Assembly (NCBI RefSeq): GCF_014050225.1
Contig: NZ_JACFXV010000044.1
Location: 1 to 64,000 of the forward strand
Length of the DNA stretch: 64,000 nucleotides
Direction of reading: 5' to 3'
From: Stappia albiluteola
GTDB taxonomy: Bacteria > Pseudomonadota > Alphaproteobacteria > Rhizobiales > Stappiaceae
Shown: positions 37,203 through 46,083 of the stretch, piece after piece
Numbering within the stretch: position 1 is the stretch's first letter
Layout of the letters: the number at the start of each line of letters is the position of its first letter
Position numbers and translations under genes: made by a program
Notes under the pieces: generated by a model
What the model was told of the DNA's origin: nothing
The model's input: only the letters and a program-made list of their open reading frames with translations
The model's database searches: none

Positions 37203-37897
37203 CAGCGTGTCTCTGCTTCTTTCCTCAACGCGGCAATGACGGCGCCGAGCACGGCGACGGCTATTTCCGCCGGCGACGCGGCGCCGATATCGAGGCCGAT
37301 CGGTGCCTGGATGCGAGACAGGACTGTGTCCGCAACGCCTGCCTCCTTCAGCCGGTCGAGGCGCTTGCCATGCGTCTTGCGGCTGCCGAGCGCTCCGACA
37401 TAGAAGCACCCGGCCTCCAGCGCGGCCTGGATCGGATAGTCGTCGATCTTCGGGTCGTGGGTGAGGGCAGCCAGCGCCGTATAGCCGTCGAGCGGGGCGG
37501 CCTTCAGTACGTCCTGCGGCCAGTCGGGCTTCAGCACCCGCTCCGGAAAGCGTTCCGGCGTCGCGAATGCGGTGCGAGGGTCGATGACGGTGACGTCGAA
37601 GCCGGCGACCTCCGCCATCGGCACCAGAGCCTGCGAGATATGCACCGCACCAATGACGACGAGGCGCGGCGGCGGCACGCTGACGGTGAGAAACTGCGCC
37701 TTGCCCGCCGCATCCTCGACGATACCGGACTTCGCAGAGCGGAAGCGCTTCTTCAGGTCCTCGCCAAGCGGATCGTCCGCGAGATCGTCGCCCTGGCGGA
37801 CCAGCCGCTGGGCGCCCGTCTCCAGATCGGTGACGAGGATCGCCGCCCGGCGGGCGTCACGGTCGGCGTTCAGCGTTTCAAGCAGGGAGAGGTCCAT
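37202..37897 (-). CDS. XdhC/CoxI-family protein, Rossmann-domain part
   Basis: A 231-residue protein with the XdhC C-terminal Rossmann domain (LVVIGAVHISQALVPMAEVAGFDVTVIDPR and YVGALGSRKTHGKRLDRL). XdhC proteins bind molybdenum cofactor, promote its sulfuration and hand it to xanthine-dehydrogenase-type enzymes. It lacks the N-terminal XdhC/CoxI module, which is encoded by the separate gene just upstream (37901-38251). Stop overlaps the start of the MoCo fusion gene. Confidence 0.88.
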   Translation of the reverse strand: MDLSLLETLNADRDARRAAILVTDLETGAQRLVRQGDDLADDPLGEDLKKRFRSAKSGIVEDAAGKAQFLTVSVPPPRLVVIGAVHISQALVPMAEVAGFDVTVIDPRTAFATPERFPERVLKPDWPQDVLKAAPLDGYTALAALTHDPKIDDYPIQAALEAGCFYVGALGSRKTHGKRLDRLKEAGVADTVLSRIQAPIGLDIGAASPAEIAVAVLGAVIAALRKEAETR

Positions 37898-37900
37898 CGA

Positions 37901-38251
37901 TCAGGCCACCGGCTCGACATAGACGCGGATACGGCCGCCGCAGGAAAGTCCCACGCGCCAGGCGGTCTCGTCGGCAACGCCGAATTCCAGCATCGCCGGC
38001 TTGCCGCTGGCGATCACGTCGAGCGCCTCGGAGACGACGGCGCCTTCCACGCAGCCGCCGGAAACCGAGCCCTCGAAATCTCCTTCCTCGTCTATGACGA
38101 GATGCGAGCCGACCGGGCGAGGGGCGGAGCCCCAAGTCTCGACGACCGTTGCAAGGGCCACCTTGCGGCCCGCACGTGACCAGGCTTCGGCGATCTTCAG
38201 CGGGTCGAGCCGCACCGCCTCGTTGTCCTGTCCGCTGTTTACATGTGGCAT
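37901..38251 (-). CDS. XdhC/CoxI-family N-terminal module
   Basis: A 116-residue protein corresponding to the N-terminal XdhC/CoxI domain: LATVVETWGSAPRPVGSHLVIDEEGDFEGSVSGGCVEGAVV, then a CGG-containing end. Three bases separate its stop from the start of the Rossmann-domain partner, so the usual single XdhC chain is split between two adjacent genes. The ATG at 38251 is supported by family alignment; the longer frame upstream is not. Confidence 0.87.
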   Translation of the reverse strand: MPHVNSGQDNEAVRLDPLKIAEAWSRAGRKVALATVVETWGSAPRPVGSHLVIDEEGDFEGSVSGGCVEGAVVSEALDVIASGKPAMLEFGVADETAWRVGLSCGGRIRVYVEPVA

Positions 38252-38385
38252 GTCGCGGTCCTGTCTCGGTGATTTGACAATCTGCCTTGAATTATAGGCA
38301 TCAAGCGCAGGCGGCGACAGGGACGGCACGCTAATTTTGCGCCGGCGACGGGGTCGGGTGAAAGGTATGTCCGAAATCGTAATAG

Positions 38386-38418
38386 GCAACGGCCCCGGAA
38401 GCGATCCGGGGCCGTTGC
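38386..38418 (-). terminator. Probable terminator of pckA
   Basis: A 14-bp perfect stem (GCAACGGCCCCGGA and its complement, 5-base loop) lies just past the pckA stop on the minus strand. The T tract is poor, so it may act as an mRNA 3' stabiliser as much as a terminator. Confidence 0.65.
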
Positions 38419-38441
38419 ACTTCGTCCGGAAATGTTCCGCC

Positions 38442-40055
38442 TTATTCGGCGGCGGCCTTCAAGGCAGGCGCGGCCTGCAGGACGGTGCCGTCCACGTGGG
38501 TTTCGAACTTCTCGAAATTGCCGACGAACATTTCCACCAGCCGGGCGGCCTGACGATCGTAGGCCGCCTTGTCCGCCCACGTCGAACGGGGATCGAGAAT
38601 GCTGCCGTCGACGCCTGGAACAGCCACAGGCACCGCGAAGCCGAAATAGGGGTCCGTACGGAACTCCGCGTCCTTCAGCGACCCGTCGAGAGCGGCGGAG
38701 AGCAGCGCCCGCGTTGCCTTGATCGGCATGCGATGGCCGGTGCCGAAGGCGCCGCCGGTCCAGCCGGTATTCACCAGCCAGCAGTCCACGCCATGCTCGG
38801 CGATGAGGTCGCGCAGCAGGTTGCCGTATTCCGACGGGTGGCGCGGCATGAAGGGCGCGCCGAAGCAGGTGGAGAAAGTCGCCTGCGGTTCGGTGACACC
38901 CTTCTCGGTGCCGGCCACCTTAGCGGTGTAGCCCGACAGGAAGTGGTACATAGCCTGGGCCGGCGTCAGCCTGGCGATCGGCGGCATGACGCCGAAGGCA
39001 TCGGCCGTCAGCATGATGATGTTCTTCGGCTGGGGCGCCCGGCCCGTCGCGCTGGCATTGGAAATGAAGTGGATCGGATAGGCGCAGCGCGTGTTTTCCG
39101 TCTTCGAGCCGTCGTCGAAGTCGGGCAGGCGGGTTCGCGGATCGATGACGACGTTCTCAAGCACTGTCCCGAAGCGCTCGGTCGTGGCGTAGATCTCAGG
39201 CTCGGCTTCGCGTGACAGGCGAATGGTCTTGGCGTAGCAGCCGCCTTCGAAATTGAAGACGCCATCGGGGCTCCAGCCGTGCTCGTCGTCGCCGATCAGC
39301 GTGCGGGTCGGGTCGGCGGAGAGTGTCGTCTTTCCGGTGCCGCTGAGGCCGAAGAAGATCGCCGTTTCGCCGGCATCGTTGACATTGGCCGAGCAGTGCA
39401 TCGGCATCACGCCAGCCTGCGGCAGTAGGAAGTTGAGGAAGGTGAAAACGGACTTCTTCATCTCGCCCGCGTAGGACGTGCCGCCGATCAGCACGATCTT
39501 GCGGCTGAAATCGCAGGCGATCACCGTTTCCGAGCGGCAGCCGTGCCGCGCAGGGTCGGCCTTGAAGCTCGGCAGGTCGATGATGGTCATTTCCGGCACG
39601 AAGGAAGCAAGTTCGCCTGCCTCCGGACGGATTAGCAGGTTGCGGATGAACAGGGAGTGCCAGGCAAACTCGGTAAAGACGCGAACGGCGATCCGGGCTG
39701 CGGGGTCCGCGCCGCCGTGGAGATCCTGCGCGTAGAGCTCGCGCCCGCGGGCATGGGCAAGCATGTCGGCGCGAAGAAGCTCGAAGGCTTCGAGGCTCAT
39801 CTCGGCGTTGTTGTCCCACCAGACGGCATCTTCGGTGAGGCTGTCGCGGACGACGAACTTGTCCTTCGGCGAGCGTCCGGTGTGAACGCCTGTGTCGACG
39901 ACAAGTGCACCGCCTGCGGCAATGGTGCCCTCGTTGCGCTTGATGGCATGCTCGTAAAGTTCAGGCTCGCTCAAGTTGAAATTGATGGCTGCAAGCCCGG
40001 TGAGACCAACTGATTCAACCCCTGCAGAGGGGTTACGCACGCCATATTCTTTCAT
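38442..40055 (-). CDS. pckA: Phosphoenolpyruvate carboxykinase (ATP)
   Basis: A 537-residue enzyme that converts oxaloacetate and ATP to phosphoenolpyruvate, the first step of gluconeogenesis from TCA intermediates. The P-loop is [13 protein letters not shown]. The substrate and metal site motifs [26 protein letters not shown] and MHCSANV are intact. The ATG at 40055 gives the usual rhizobial length; a TTG at 40064 would add three residues. A LacI-type operator candidate lies upstream. Its location beside chvIG/hprK/PTS is the typical rhizobial carbon-control neighbourhood. Confidence 0.96.
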   Translation of the reverse strand: MKEYGVRNPSAGVESVGLTGLAAINFNLSEPELYEHAIKRNEGTIAAGGALVVDTGVHTGRSPKDKFVVRDSLTEDAVWWDNNAEMSLEAFELLRADMLAHARGRELYAQDLHGGADPAARIAVRVFTEFAWHSLFIRNLLIRPEAGELASFVPEMTIIDLPSFKADPARHGCRSETVIACDFSRKIVLIGGTSYAGEMKKSVFTFLNFLLPQAGVMPMHCSANVNDAGETAIFFGLSGTGKTTLSADPTRTLIGDDEHGWSPDGVFNFEGGCYAKTIRLSREAEPEIYATTERFGTVLENVVIDPRTRLPDFDDGSKTENTRCAYPIHFISNASATGRAPQPKNIIMLTADAFGVMPPIARLTPAQAMYHFLSGYTAKVAGTEKGVTEPQATFSTCFGAPFMPRHPSEYGNLLRDLIAEHGVDCWLVNTGWTGGAFGTGHRMPIKATRALLSAALDGSLKDAEFRTDPYFGFAVPVAVPGVDGSILDPRSTWADKAAYDRQAARLVEMFVGNFEKFETHVDGTVLQAAPALKAAAE

Positions 40056-40148
40056 GTCCCGCAAATCCCTGTTTTCGCCCGACCGGTCTCTTGCCGGTTC
40101 TCCCTGACCACTTCCCGAAAGGTCGGCACATACTTGCCCGAACGATTC

Positions 40149-40176
40149 CTTGACTGGAAGTCCGGCGAACCTACGG
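40149..40176 (+). promoter_or_regulatory. Candidate plus-strand promoter upstream of an orphan terminator
   Basis: CTTGAC (40149-40154), 16 bases, then CTACGG (40171-40176), resembling the alphaproteobacterial sigma-70 pattern CTTGAC-N17-CTATAT. The -10 match is partial. It faces right, away from pckA, toward the terminator at 40301-40332. Confidence 0.35.
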
Positions 40177-40223
40177 GATGGCCGTCAGACCAACAAGGTC
40201 GCCAAAGGGCCGATTCTGCCCAT

Positions 40224-40236
40224 TCAATCGATTAAC
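40224..40236. promoter_or_regulatory. AATCGATT palindrome, candidate LacI-type (PckR-like) operator
   Basis: The 8-bp palindrome AATCGATT with a central CG, typical of LacI/GalR-family operators, lies 171 bases upstream of the pckA start. In Sinorhizobium pckA is controlled by the LacI-type regulator PckR; that this is its site is inference. Confidence 0.35.
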
Positions 40237-40300
40237 TTGCCGGAAAAGCGGGTCGCCTCGCCCATTGGAATCCAAGCTTTGCCTTAATTCGCAAGCCCCC

Positions 40301-40332
40301 TGAGGTATTGCTATACGTACCTCATCGTTTTT
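40301..40332 (+). terminator. Orphan terminator between pckA and the MATE gene
   Basis: A 7-bp TGAGGTA/TACCTCA stem with a 10-base loop, then TCG and five T residues. No plus-strand gene lies upstream. Confidence 0.6.
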
Positions 40333-40576
40333 CTTGCTTTGCCGCGATTTTTCAGCCGCGAAAGTAAACTTCGTCGCCTACGGAGACGGGTTTCCCGCCG
40401 GTGACTCAGTATTTTTGCGTGGAAAGGCTTGCGGCCGGCTGAAGAAATCTCTCGTGAATCTCTTCCGCAGCATTCCGTTACAGGTGGTGTTGAATTGCCG
40501 GAAGCTTCTGAAATTACTAAAGGCAATAGCCTCCGGCGCAAATGGGAAGGCCGGTCTGGAAGAGGCGGAAACGGAA

Positions 40577-41950
40577 ATGACGGCGGTCGCCAGCGAAATG
40601 CCGATGCCGATCGGCTATCACCTGATGCGGACATTCCAGCTCGCGCTGCCGATCATCCTGTCGCGCGCGGCCATCGTCGTCATGCTGACGGTGGACACCA
40701 TCATGACCGGCTGGGCCGGCGCCCGGGAACTCGCCTATTTCGGCCTCGGCATCGCGGCGCAACTGACGCTGATGATGATTGCAATCGGTGCGCTTCAGGC
40801 GACCGTCGTGATGACGGCGCAGGCGGCAGGCAGCGGAGACGAACAACGGGCGGGAGACGTGTTGCGTGCCTCGCTCTTCAACGGCATCGCGCTTGGCGTC
40901 GTGGTGCTCTGTCTTTCGTTTGTTGCGGAGGACTTCTTTCTGGCGACCGGGCAGGCCCCTGATCTTGCGCAAGGTGCTGCCGGGGTTTCGGTCATCTTCG
41001 GCTTCGGGATGCCCGGGATGCTCCTGTTCATCGCCGGCAACCTCTTCCTTGAGGCGACCGGGCGGCCGCATGTCGGCATGACGATCATGATCGTCGCCAA
41101 TCTCCTGAACGTGCCGTTGAACGGCATTCTGGCGCTTGGCTGGGGCGGGATCGTCGACCCCATGGGTGCCGAGGGAGCGATGCTGGGAAGTTCCGTCCTC
41201 AGAACGGTCGCAGGCCTCCTGATCGCCTGCGAGATCGCCCGCTCCAGCTTCGGACAGGATCGCTACGGCCTGCTGAGCGGCTGGCGGCCGTGGCTGCTCA
41301 GCCTGGCGACATTCGGTGGAGACATTGGCCGTGAACTGCGCCGCCTCGGCCTGCCGATGGGATTGGCGCAGGGCGTTGAAAGCGCGGCCTTCGCGACCGT
41401 GGTATTGATGGCCGGTCGATTGGGGGCGATGGAACTCGCCGGCTATCAGGCAGTGCTGGCACTGGTTTCGCTGACCTTCATGATGGCGGTGGGCACCGGC
41501 GGCGCGACTGCGATCCGCGTCGGGCGAGCTATCGGCGCCGGCGACAGACAGGGCGCCCGCCGTGCAGGCTTTGCCGGTATTGCGCTCGGCGCCTTGCTGC
41601 CGTTGCCGATCGCCGGTCTCTTCCTGCTGTCTCCGGAAACGGCTGCCGGATTCGTGACCGACAACGAGCAGGTTGCCGCCGTTGCCGCCGGTGCCTTTAT
41701 TGTGGCCGCCTTCATGCTGTCGGCGGATGCGGCGATGGGGGTGACGGTCGGGGCGCTGCGCGGGTTTGCGGACGTCTGGGTGCCGACGCTACTTCAGGTC
41801 GCGGCCTTCTGGCTCGTGGCGGTTCCGACCGCCTATATGTTCGGCCTCAGGCTTGGCATCGGCGCTCCAGGTCTTATCGGCGGATTGCTGGCTGGTGTGT
41901 ACGTCTCCTTCGCCGCCCTCGTCTGGCGTTTTCTCTCCATCTCCCGATAG
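40577..41950 (+). CDS. MATE-family efflux transporter
   Basis: A 457-residue inner-membrane protein with about 12 hydrophobic segments in two related halves. The opening AFQLALPIILSRAA-like region (TFQLALPIILSRAAIVVMLTVDTIMTG) and the LLFIAGNLFLEATGRP segment are typical of NorM/MATE exporters, which use Na+ or H+ gradients to expel cationic drugs and metabolites. The ATG at 40577 is chosen because the longer frame starts with a hydrophilic, non-conserved stretch. The substrate is unknown. Confidence 0.88.
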   Translation: MTAVASEMPMPIGYHLMRTFQLALPIILSRAAIVVMLTVDTIMTGWAGARELAYFGLGIAAQLTLMMIAIGALQATVVMTAQAAGSGDEQRAGDVLRASLFNGIALGVVVLCLSFVAEDFFLATGQAPDLAQGAAGVSVIFGFGMPGMLLFIAGNLFLEATGRPHVGMTIMIVANLLNVPLNGILALGWGGIVDPMGAEGAMLGSSVLRTVAGLLIACEIARSSFGQDRYGLLSGWRPWLLSLATFGGDIGRELRRLGLPMGLAQGVESAAFATVVLMAGRLGAMELAGYQAVLALVSLTFMMAVGTGGATAIRVGRAIGAGDRQGARRAGFAGIALGALLPLPIAGLFLLSPETAAGFVTDNEQVAAVAAGAFIVAAFMLSADAAMGVTVGALRGFADVWVPTLLQVAAFWLVAVPTAYMFGLRLGIGAPGLIGGLLAGVYVSFAALVWRFLSISR

Positions 41951-42079
41951 CCGACAGCAGGGAGCCGGCATCTCGGGAGCCGCAACGTTGCTGACGGGCG
42001 CGGGAAGGACTAGTCTTCAGCGGGAGCGCTGCCATATTTTGCGCGCAATTGAAGGGCCAAAGGCAAACAACCGAAGACG

Positions 42080-42808
42080 ATGACTGGATCCAAACCGAAG
42101 GCCCGCACCATGCCGACCATCGCCCTCGTCGATGACGACCGCAACATCCTCACTTCCGTCTCCATTGCACTGGAGAATGAGGGGTATCGCGTGCAGTCCT
42201 ACACCGATGGCGCCTCGGCCCTCGACGGTTTGACGGCCAATCCGCCGGATCTGGCCATCTTCGATATCAAGATGCCGCGCATGGACGGCATGGAACTGCT
42301 GCGCCGCCTGCGTCAGCAATCCGACCTGCCGGTGATCTTCCTCACGTCCAAGGACGACGAGATTGACGAGCTCTTCGGCCTGAAGATGGGAGCGGACGAC
42401 TTCATCCGCAAACCCTTCTCCCAGCGCCTCCTCGTGGAGCGGGTGCGCGCGGTCCTGCGCCGTATCCAGCCGCGCGATGCGACGGTCGCCAAGCCTCAGG
42501 GCGACAAGGTGCTGGAGCGCGGGCAACTGGTCATGGATCAGGAACGTCACACCTGCACCTGGAAAGGCGAGCCGGTGACGCTGACAGTTACCGAATTCCT
42601 CATCCTCTTCGCCCTTGCGCAGCGGCCAGGCGTGGTCAAGAGCCGCAATGCGCTGATGGACGCCGCCTATGACGATCAGGTCTATGTTGACGACAGGACG
42701 ATCGACAGCCACATCAAGAGGCTGAGGAAGAAGTTCAAGGTCGTCGACGACGATTTCGACATGATCGAAACCCTCTACGGCGTGGGATATCGCTTCCGCG
42801 AGGCGTGA
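42080..42808 (+). CDS. chvI: Response regulator ChvI (BvrR-type)
   Basis: A 242-residue OmpR-family regulator. The receiver domain has the acidic pocket DDD (18-20), the phosphoacceptor Asp62 ([11 protein letters not shown]) and the conserved Lys in FIRKPF. The C-terminal winged helix has [13 protein letters not shown] and the [16 protein letters not shown] motif. ChvI controls envelope, exopolysaccharide and acid-response genes in rhizobia, Agrobacterium and Brucella. The start could also be the ATG at 42110. Followed by its kinase chvG. Confidence 0.95.
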   Translation: MTGSKPKARTMPTIALVDDDRNILTSVSIALENEGYRVQSYTDGASALDGLTANPPDLAIFDIKMPRMDGMELLRRLRQQSDLPVIFLTSKDDEIDELFGLKMGADDFIRKPFSQRLLVERVRAVLRRIQPRDATVAKPQGDKVLERGQLVMDQERHTCTWKGEPVTLTVTEFLILFALAQRPGVVKSRNALMDAAYDDQVYVDDRTIDSHIKRLRKKFKVVDDDFDMIETLYGVGYRFREA

Positions 42809-42824
42809 GATTTGCACGGTCGGC

Positions 42825-44687
42825 GTGGCGATATCGCGCAAGCTGCCTGACGGGGCGGCGCGAGACAAGGGAATGGCAATAGAGACCGAAATCGAGGTGG
42901 AAGGCCGGCAAGGAGAACCTGCCGCCGACCGGCCAGTTGCGCTGCGCCGGCTCGGCAATCCGCGCATGCGGCGCCGTTTCTTCAAACGGATCGGCATGTT
43001 TCTCGGCACCTATGTCTTTTCGTCGCTGACGAAGCGTATCGTCATCCTCAACCTTGCCGGTCTCTGCGCTCTGGTGGCGGGCATTCTCTATCTCAACCAG
43101 TTCCGTGCCGGGCTGATCGATGCGCGTGTCCAGAGTCTGCTCACGCAAGGCGAAATCATTGCCGGTGCGATTGCCGCTTCCGCCAATGTCGAAACCGACG
43201 GACTGACCGTCGATCCGGAAAAGCTGCTGCAGTTGCAGGCTGGCGAAAGCCTGTCGCCGACGGACGACGCACGGCTTTTCGATTTCCCGATCAATCCGGA
43301 AAGGGTCGCGCCGGTTCTCAGGCGGCTGATCTCGCCAACCAAGACGCGGGCGCGTATCTACGACCCGGAAGGCATTCTGATCCTCGACTCGCGGCATCTC
43401 TATGCGCGCGGGCAGATCCTGCGCTTCGACCTGCCGCCGCCGACGGCCGAGGAACCAGGCCTGATGGACAAGATCTGGGCCGATCTGAAACTCTGGTTCC
43501 GGCGGGGCGACCTGCCGCTCTACGAGGAGGTGGGGGCCGGCAACGGCCGCGCCTATCCGGAGGTGGAGGCCGCTCTTGCCGGGTCGCCGGCAAGCGTGGT
43601 GCGCGTATCGCCGCGCGGCGAACTGATCGTCTCCGTCGCCGTTCCCATCCAGCGCTTCCGGGCCGTTCTCGGCTCCTTGCTGCTTTCCACGCAGGGCGGC
43701 GATATCGACGCCATCGTGCGCGCAGAGCGACTTGCGATCATGCGCGTCTTTCTCGTGGCCGCCGTTGTAACGGTGGTGCTCTCGATCCTGCTGGCGGGCA
43801 CGATCGCCGGGCCCGTGCGCCGCCTGGCGGCAGGTGCCGAACGGGTTCGGCGCAGCATCAAGTCGCGCGAGGAAATCCCCGATTTCTCCGACCGTCAGGA
43901 CGAAATCGGCCATTTGGCCGGCACCATTCGGGATATGACCAACGCGCTCTACAACCGGATGGACGCAATCGAGACATTCGCGGCGGACGTAGCGCATGAA
44001 ATCAAGAATCCGTTGACTTCCCTTCGAAGCGCGGTCGAGACGCTTCCGCTTGCCAAATCGGAGAATTCCCGCGAAAGGCTGTTGGAGGTGATCCAGCATG
44101 ACGTGCGCCGTCTTGACCGGCTGATCACCGATATTTCCGACGCGTCCCGCCTCGATGCCGAACTTGCCCGGGCGGATGCCGCGCCGGTCGATGTTGCAAC
44201 GCTGCTTCGCACGGTCACGGATTTTGCCAATGAGCGCGCCGGAACCGAGGCTGCGCCGGTCAAGCTTGCGGTCGAGCCGTCCCGGCAGCCGCATCCCTAC
44301 CGGATCCTCGGACATGACAGCCGTCTGGCTCAGGTGGTCAACAATCTGATCGACAATGCCCGCTCTTTCTCGCCGGCGGGGGGCAATGTCCGCATCATCG
44401 CGAAACGGACTGGCGACAAGGTCGTCGTCACGGTTGAGGATGACGGTCCCGGTATCCGGCCGGAAGCGTTGGAACGCATTTTCGAGCGCTTTTATACCGA
44501 CCGACCGGATGGCGAGGGCTTCGGCAACAATTCCGGTCTCGGCCTGTCGATCACGCGGCAGATCATCGAGGCCCATCGTGGTTCGATTACCGCTGAAAAC
44601 AGGCAAGAGCGGGATCCGAACACCGGCAAGATCTGCGTAAAGGGGGCACGTTTCATCGTCAGCCTGCCGGCGGAGACCGTGAAATGA
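42825..44687 (+). CDS. chvG: Sensor histidine kinase ChvG (ExoS/BvrS-type)
   Basis: A 620-residue membrane kinase, partner of ChvI. It has a first membrane helix near residues 65-85, a periplasmic sensor region of about 220 residues, and a second helix near 306-326. These are followed by a HAMP domain, the H-box FAADVAHEIKNPLTSLRS (His391), and the ATPase domain with NNLIDNARSFS, DDGPGI and GLGLSI. Translation starts at a GTG (42825) or possibly ATG 42873; neither has a clear ribosome site. In rhizobia the periplasmic inhibitor ExoR controls it. The stop overlaps the hprK start (ATGA). Confidence 0.95.
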   Translation: MAISRKLPDGAARDKGMAIETEIEVEGRQGEPAADRPVALRRLGNPRMRRRFFKRIGMFLGTYVFSSLTKRIVILNLAGLCALVAGILYLNQFRAGLIDARVQSLLTQGEIIAGAIAASANVETDGLTVDPEKLLQLQAGESLSPTDDARLFDFPINPERVAPVLRRLISPTKTRARIYDPEGILILDSRHLYARGQILRFDLPPPTAEEPGLMDKIWADLKLWFRRGDLPLYEEVGAGNGRAYPEVEAALAGSPASVVRVSPRGELIVSVAVPIQRFRAVLGSLLLSTQGGDIDAIVRAERLAIMRVFLVAAVVTVVLSILLAGTIAGPVRRLAAGAERVRRSIKSREEIPDFSDRQDEIGHLAGTIRDMTNALYNRMDAIETFAADVAHEIKNPLTSLRSAVETLPLAKSENSRERLLEVIQHDVRRLDRLITDISDASRLDAELARADAAPVDVATLLRTVTDFANERAGTEAAPVKLAVEPSRQPHPYRILGHDSRLAQVVNNLIDNARSFSPAGGNVRIIAKRTGDKVVVTVEDDGPGIRPEALERIFERFYTDRPDGEGFGNNSGLGLSITRQIIEAHRGSITAENRQERDPNTGKICVKGARFIVSLPAETVK

Positions 44688-45148
44688 CGGCCGGTACACT
44701 CCATGCTAGCTGCGTCGTGATTGCAGGCTCCGGCATATTGATACGTGGTGCTTCGGGCAGCGGCAAATCTTCTCTCGGCGAGGAATTGGTGGCGAGGGCG
44801 AAGGCGCAGGGCCACTTCGCGGCATATGTCGCCGATGATCGCGTCATTGCCGGCAAATCTCATGGGCGGCTGATTGCCGAAGCGCCGTCGCCCCTTGCAG
44901 GACTTTGGGAAAGGCGCGGCGCGGGGATTGTCAGGGTGCAGGGGGAGGCGCGCGCAGTCTTGCGTCTGGTGATCGATATCCTGCCGATTGCAGAGATCGA
45001 GAGGCTGCCGGAGGAAGATGTGCCGATAGCTGAGATCAGTGGCATCGGCTTGCCGTTGATCCGGGTGCCGATGGGTGAGATTTCACTGGCCGCGACCCGA
45101 GCCTTGTCGCGTGTCTTCGAGGACACGCATGCTGTCATTGGCGGATAA
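44684..45148 (+). CDS. hprK: HPr kinase/phosphatase, short alphaproteobacterial form
   Basis: A 154-residue protein consisting only of the catalytic C-terminal domain of HPr kinase. The P-loop is GASGSGKS (22-29), and VADDRV and the downstream regions are conserved. It phosphorylates a serine of HPr, linking the regulatory PTS to carbon status. The start overlaps the chvG stop by 4 bases, so kinase and regulator of envelope signalling are translated together. Confidence 0.92.
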   Translation: MTAGTLHASCVVIAGSGILIRGASGSGKSSLGEELVARAKAQGHFAAYVADDRVIAGKSHGRLIAEAPSPLAGLWERRGAGIVRVQGEARAVLRLVIDILPIAEIERLPEEDVPIAEISGIGLPLIRVPMGEISLAATRALSRVFEDTHAVIGG

Positions 45149-45364
45149 TCGCGAAAAGTGCGCCGATTTTCCTTGCACTGCAGCGCTGCCTTGCCGACAG
45201 TGTGCGCTGACATGCAGGGCCGGGAGCGGGCTCGATCCAGGCAGCAGCGGCTTGACGCCGGATTAACCTTCGACCGGGCATAAGCGGCCACAATTCAGGC
45301 AAGGCAGCGCGCGCTGCCGCGAAAGCGCTCGCAAGAAGCGCGTTGAGGAAGACACGGACAGGGC

Positions 45365-45769
45365 ATGATCGGTCTGGTACTCGTCACCCACGGCCAGTTG
45401 GCACAGGAATTTCAGGCCGCGCTCGAACATGTGGTCGGTCCCCAGAGCCAGATTGCGACGATCTGCATTGGCCCGGACGACGACATGGAGCAGCGGCGCC
45501 AGGATATCCTCAATGCGGTTGAGGCTGTGAATGACGGCAGCGGTGTCGTGCTTTTGACGGACATGTTTGGCGGCACTCCCTCCAACCTGGCCATTTCCGT
45601 GATGGACGGCATGTCAATCGAGGTCGTGGCTGGCGTAAACCTGCCGATGTTGATCAAGCTCGCCAGCGTGCGCGGGGAATTGAAGTTAGCCGATGCGGTC
45701 GACGAAGCCCGAAAGGCCGGACAGAAATACATTTCCGTGGCCAGCCAGGTTCTCTCCGGGCAGGGCTGA
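45365..45769 (+). CDS. manX: PTS EIIA component, mannose family (regulatory PTS)
   Basis: A 134-residue EIIA-Man protein. The phosphorylation site is His9 in LVLVTHG, and the MFGGTPSNLAISVM and AGVNLPMLIKLAS motifs are diagnostic. Without a sugar permease nearby, it belongs to the regulatory PTS typical of rhizobia. Preceded by a 216-base gap with no gene (it contains a weak TGC-GCA box at 45174-45185). ptsH follows 4 bases later. Confidence 0.93.
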   Translation: MIGLVLVTHGQLAQEFQAALEHVVGPQSQIATICIGPDDDMEQRRQDILNAVEAVNDGSGVVLLTDMFGGTPSNLAISVMDGMSIEVVAGVNLPMLIKLASVRGELKLADAVDEARKAGQKYISVASQVLSGQG

Positions 45770-45773
45770 GGCG

Positions 45774-46073
45774 ATGGGTAAGACTGCAAATGACGAAGGC
45801 GCGGTGCTGCGGCGCGAGTTGATGATCGTCAACCGGCGCGGCCTTCATGCGCGGGCATCGGCAAAGTTCGTCAAGCTCGTCGAGGGCTTCGACGCGGATG
45901 TGACAATCTCCAAGGACGGCCAGAGCGTCGGCGGCACGTCGATCATGGGACTGATGATGCTTGCGGCGTCGCCGGGCTGTTCCATCCTGGTCGAGGCGCG
46001 CGGGCCGCAGGCGGAAGCCGTCGTTGACGCGCTTTCCGCACTTGTGGGCGACGGCTTCGGCGAAACGGACTGA
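45774..46073 (+). CDS. ptsH: Phosphocarrier protein HPr
   Basis: A 99-residue HPr. The active histidine is His25 in NRRGLHARASAKF, phosphorylated by enzyme I. The regulatory serine equivalent to Ser46 is Ser56 in GGTSIMGLM, the target of HprK encoded just upstream. A short N-terminal extension precedes the domain. The gene has no strong ribosome site and is probably coupled to manX. Enzyme I (ptsP) is not in the window. Confidence 0.94.
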   Translation: MGKTANDEGAVLRRELMIVNRRGLHARASAKFVKLVEGFDADVTISKDGQSVGGTSIMGLMMLAASPGCSILVEARGPQAEAVVDALSALVGDGFGETD

Positions 46074-46083
46074 ACAACCAACG

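Larger units (their letters stand above)
40182..40332 (+). ncRNA. Candidate small RNA or MATE-gene leader
   Basis: The stretch lies between a plausible promoter (40149-40176) and an orphan plus-strand terminator, with no plus-strand coding gene between them. It could be an independent small RNA of about 150 bases, or an attenuated leader of the MATE gene that starts at 40577. The whole gap 40056-40576 (521 bases) holds no other gene that I can support. A long open frame continuing upstream of the MATE start has non-membrane composition and is probably fortuitous. Confidence 0.3.

Noticed and set aside
35688-37403. Long plus-strand ORF opposite the molybdopterin fusion gene
   Set aside because: The minus-strand frame has two clear domains; the plus-strand frame does not resemble any protein family.
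40334-40576. N-terminal extension of the MATE protein
   Set aside because: The 81 extra residues are hydrophilic and unlike MATE proteins; they overlap a likely terminator and regulatory region.
42110-42808. Shorter ChvI starting at 42110
   Set aside because: Possible, but neither start has a clear ribosome site, so I kept the longer form.
45174-45185. TGC-GCA box between hprK and manX as a PhaR site
   Set aside because: Only 11 of 12 positions fit a loose consensus and there is a single copy; too likely by chance to list as a feature.
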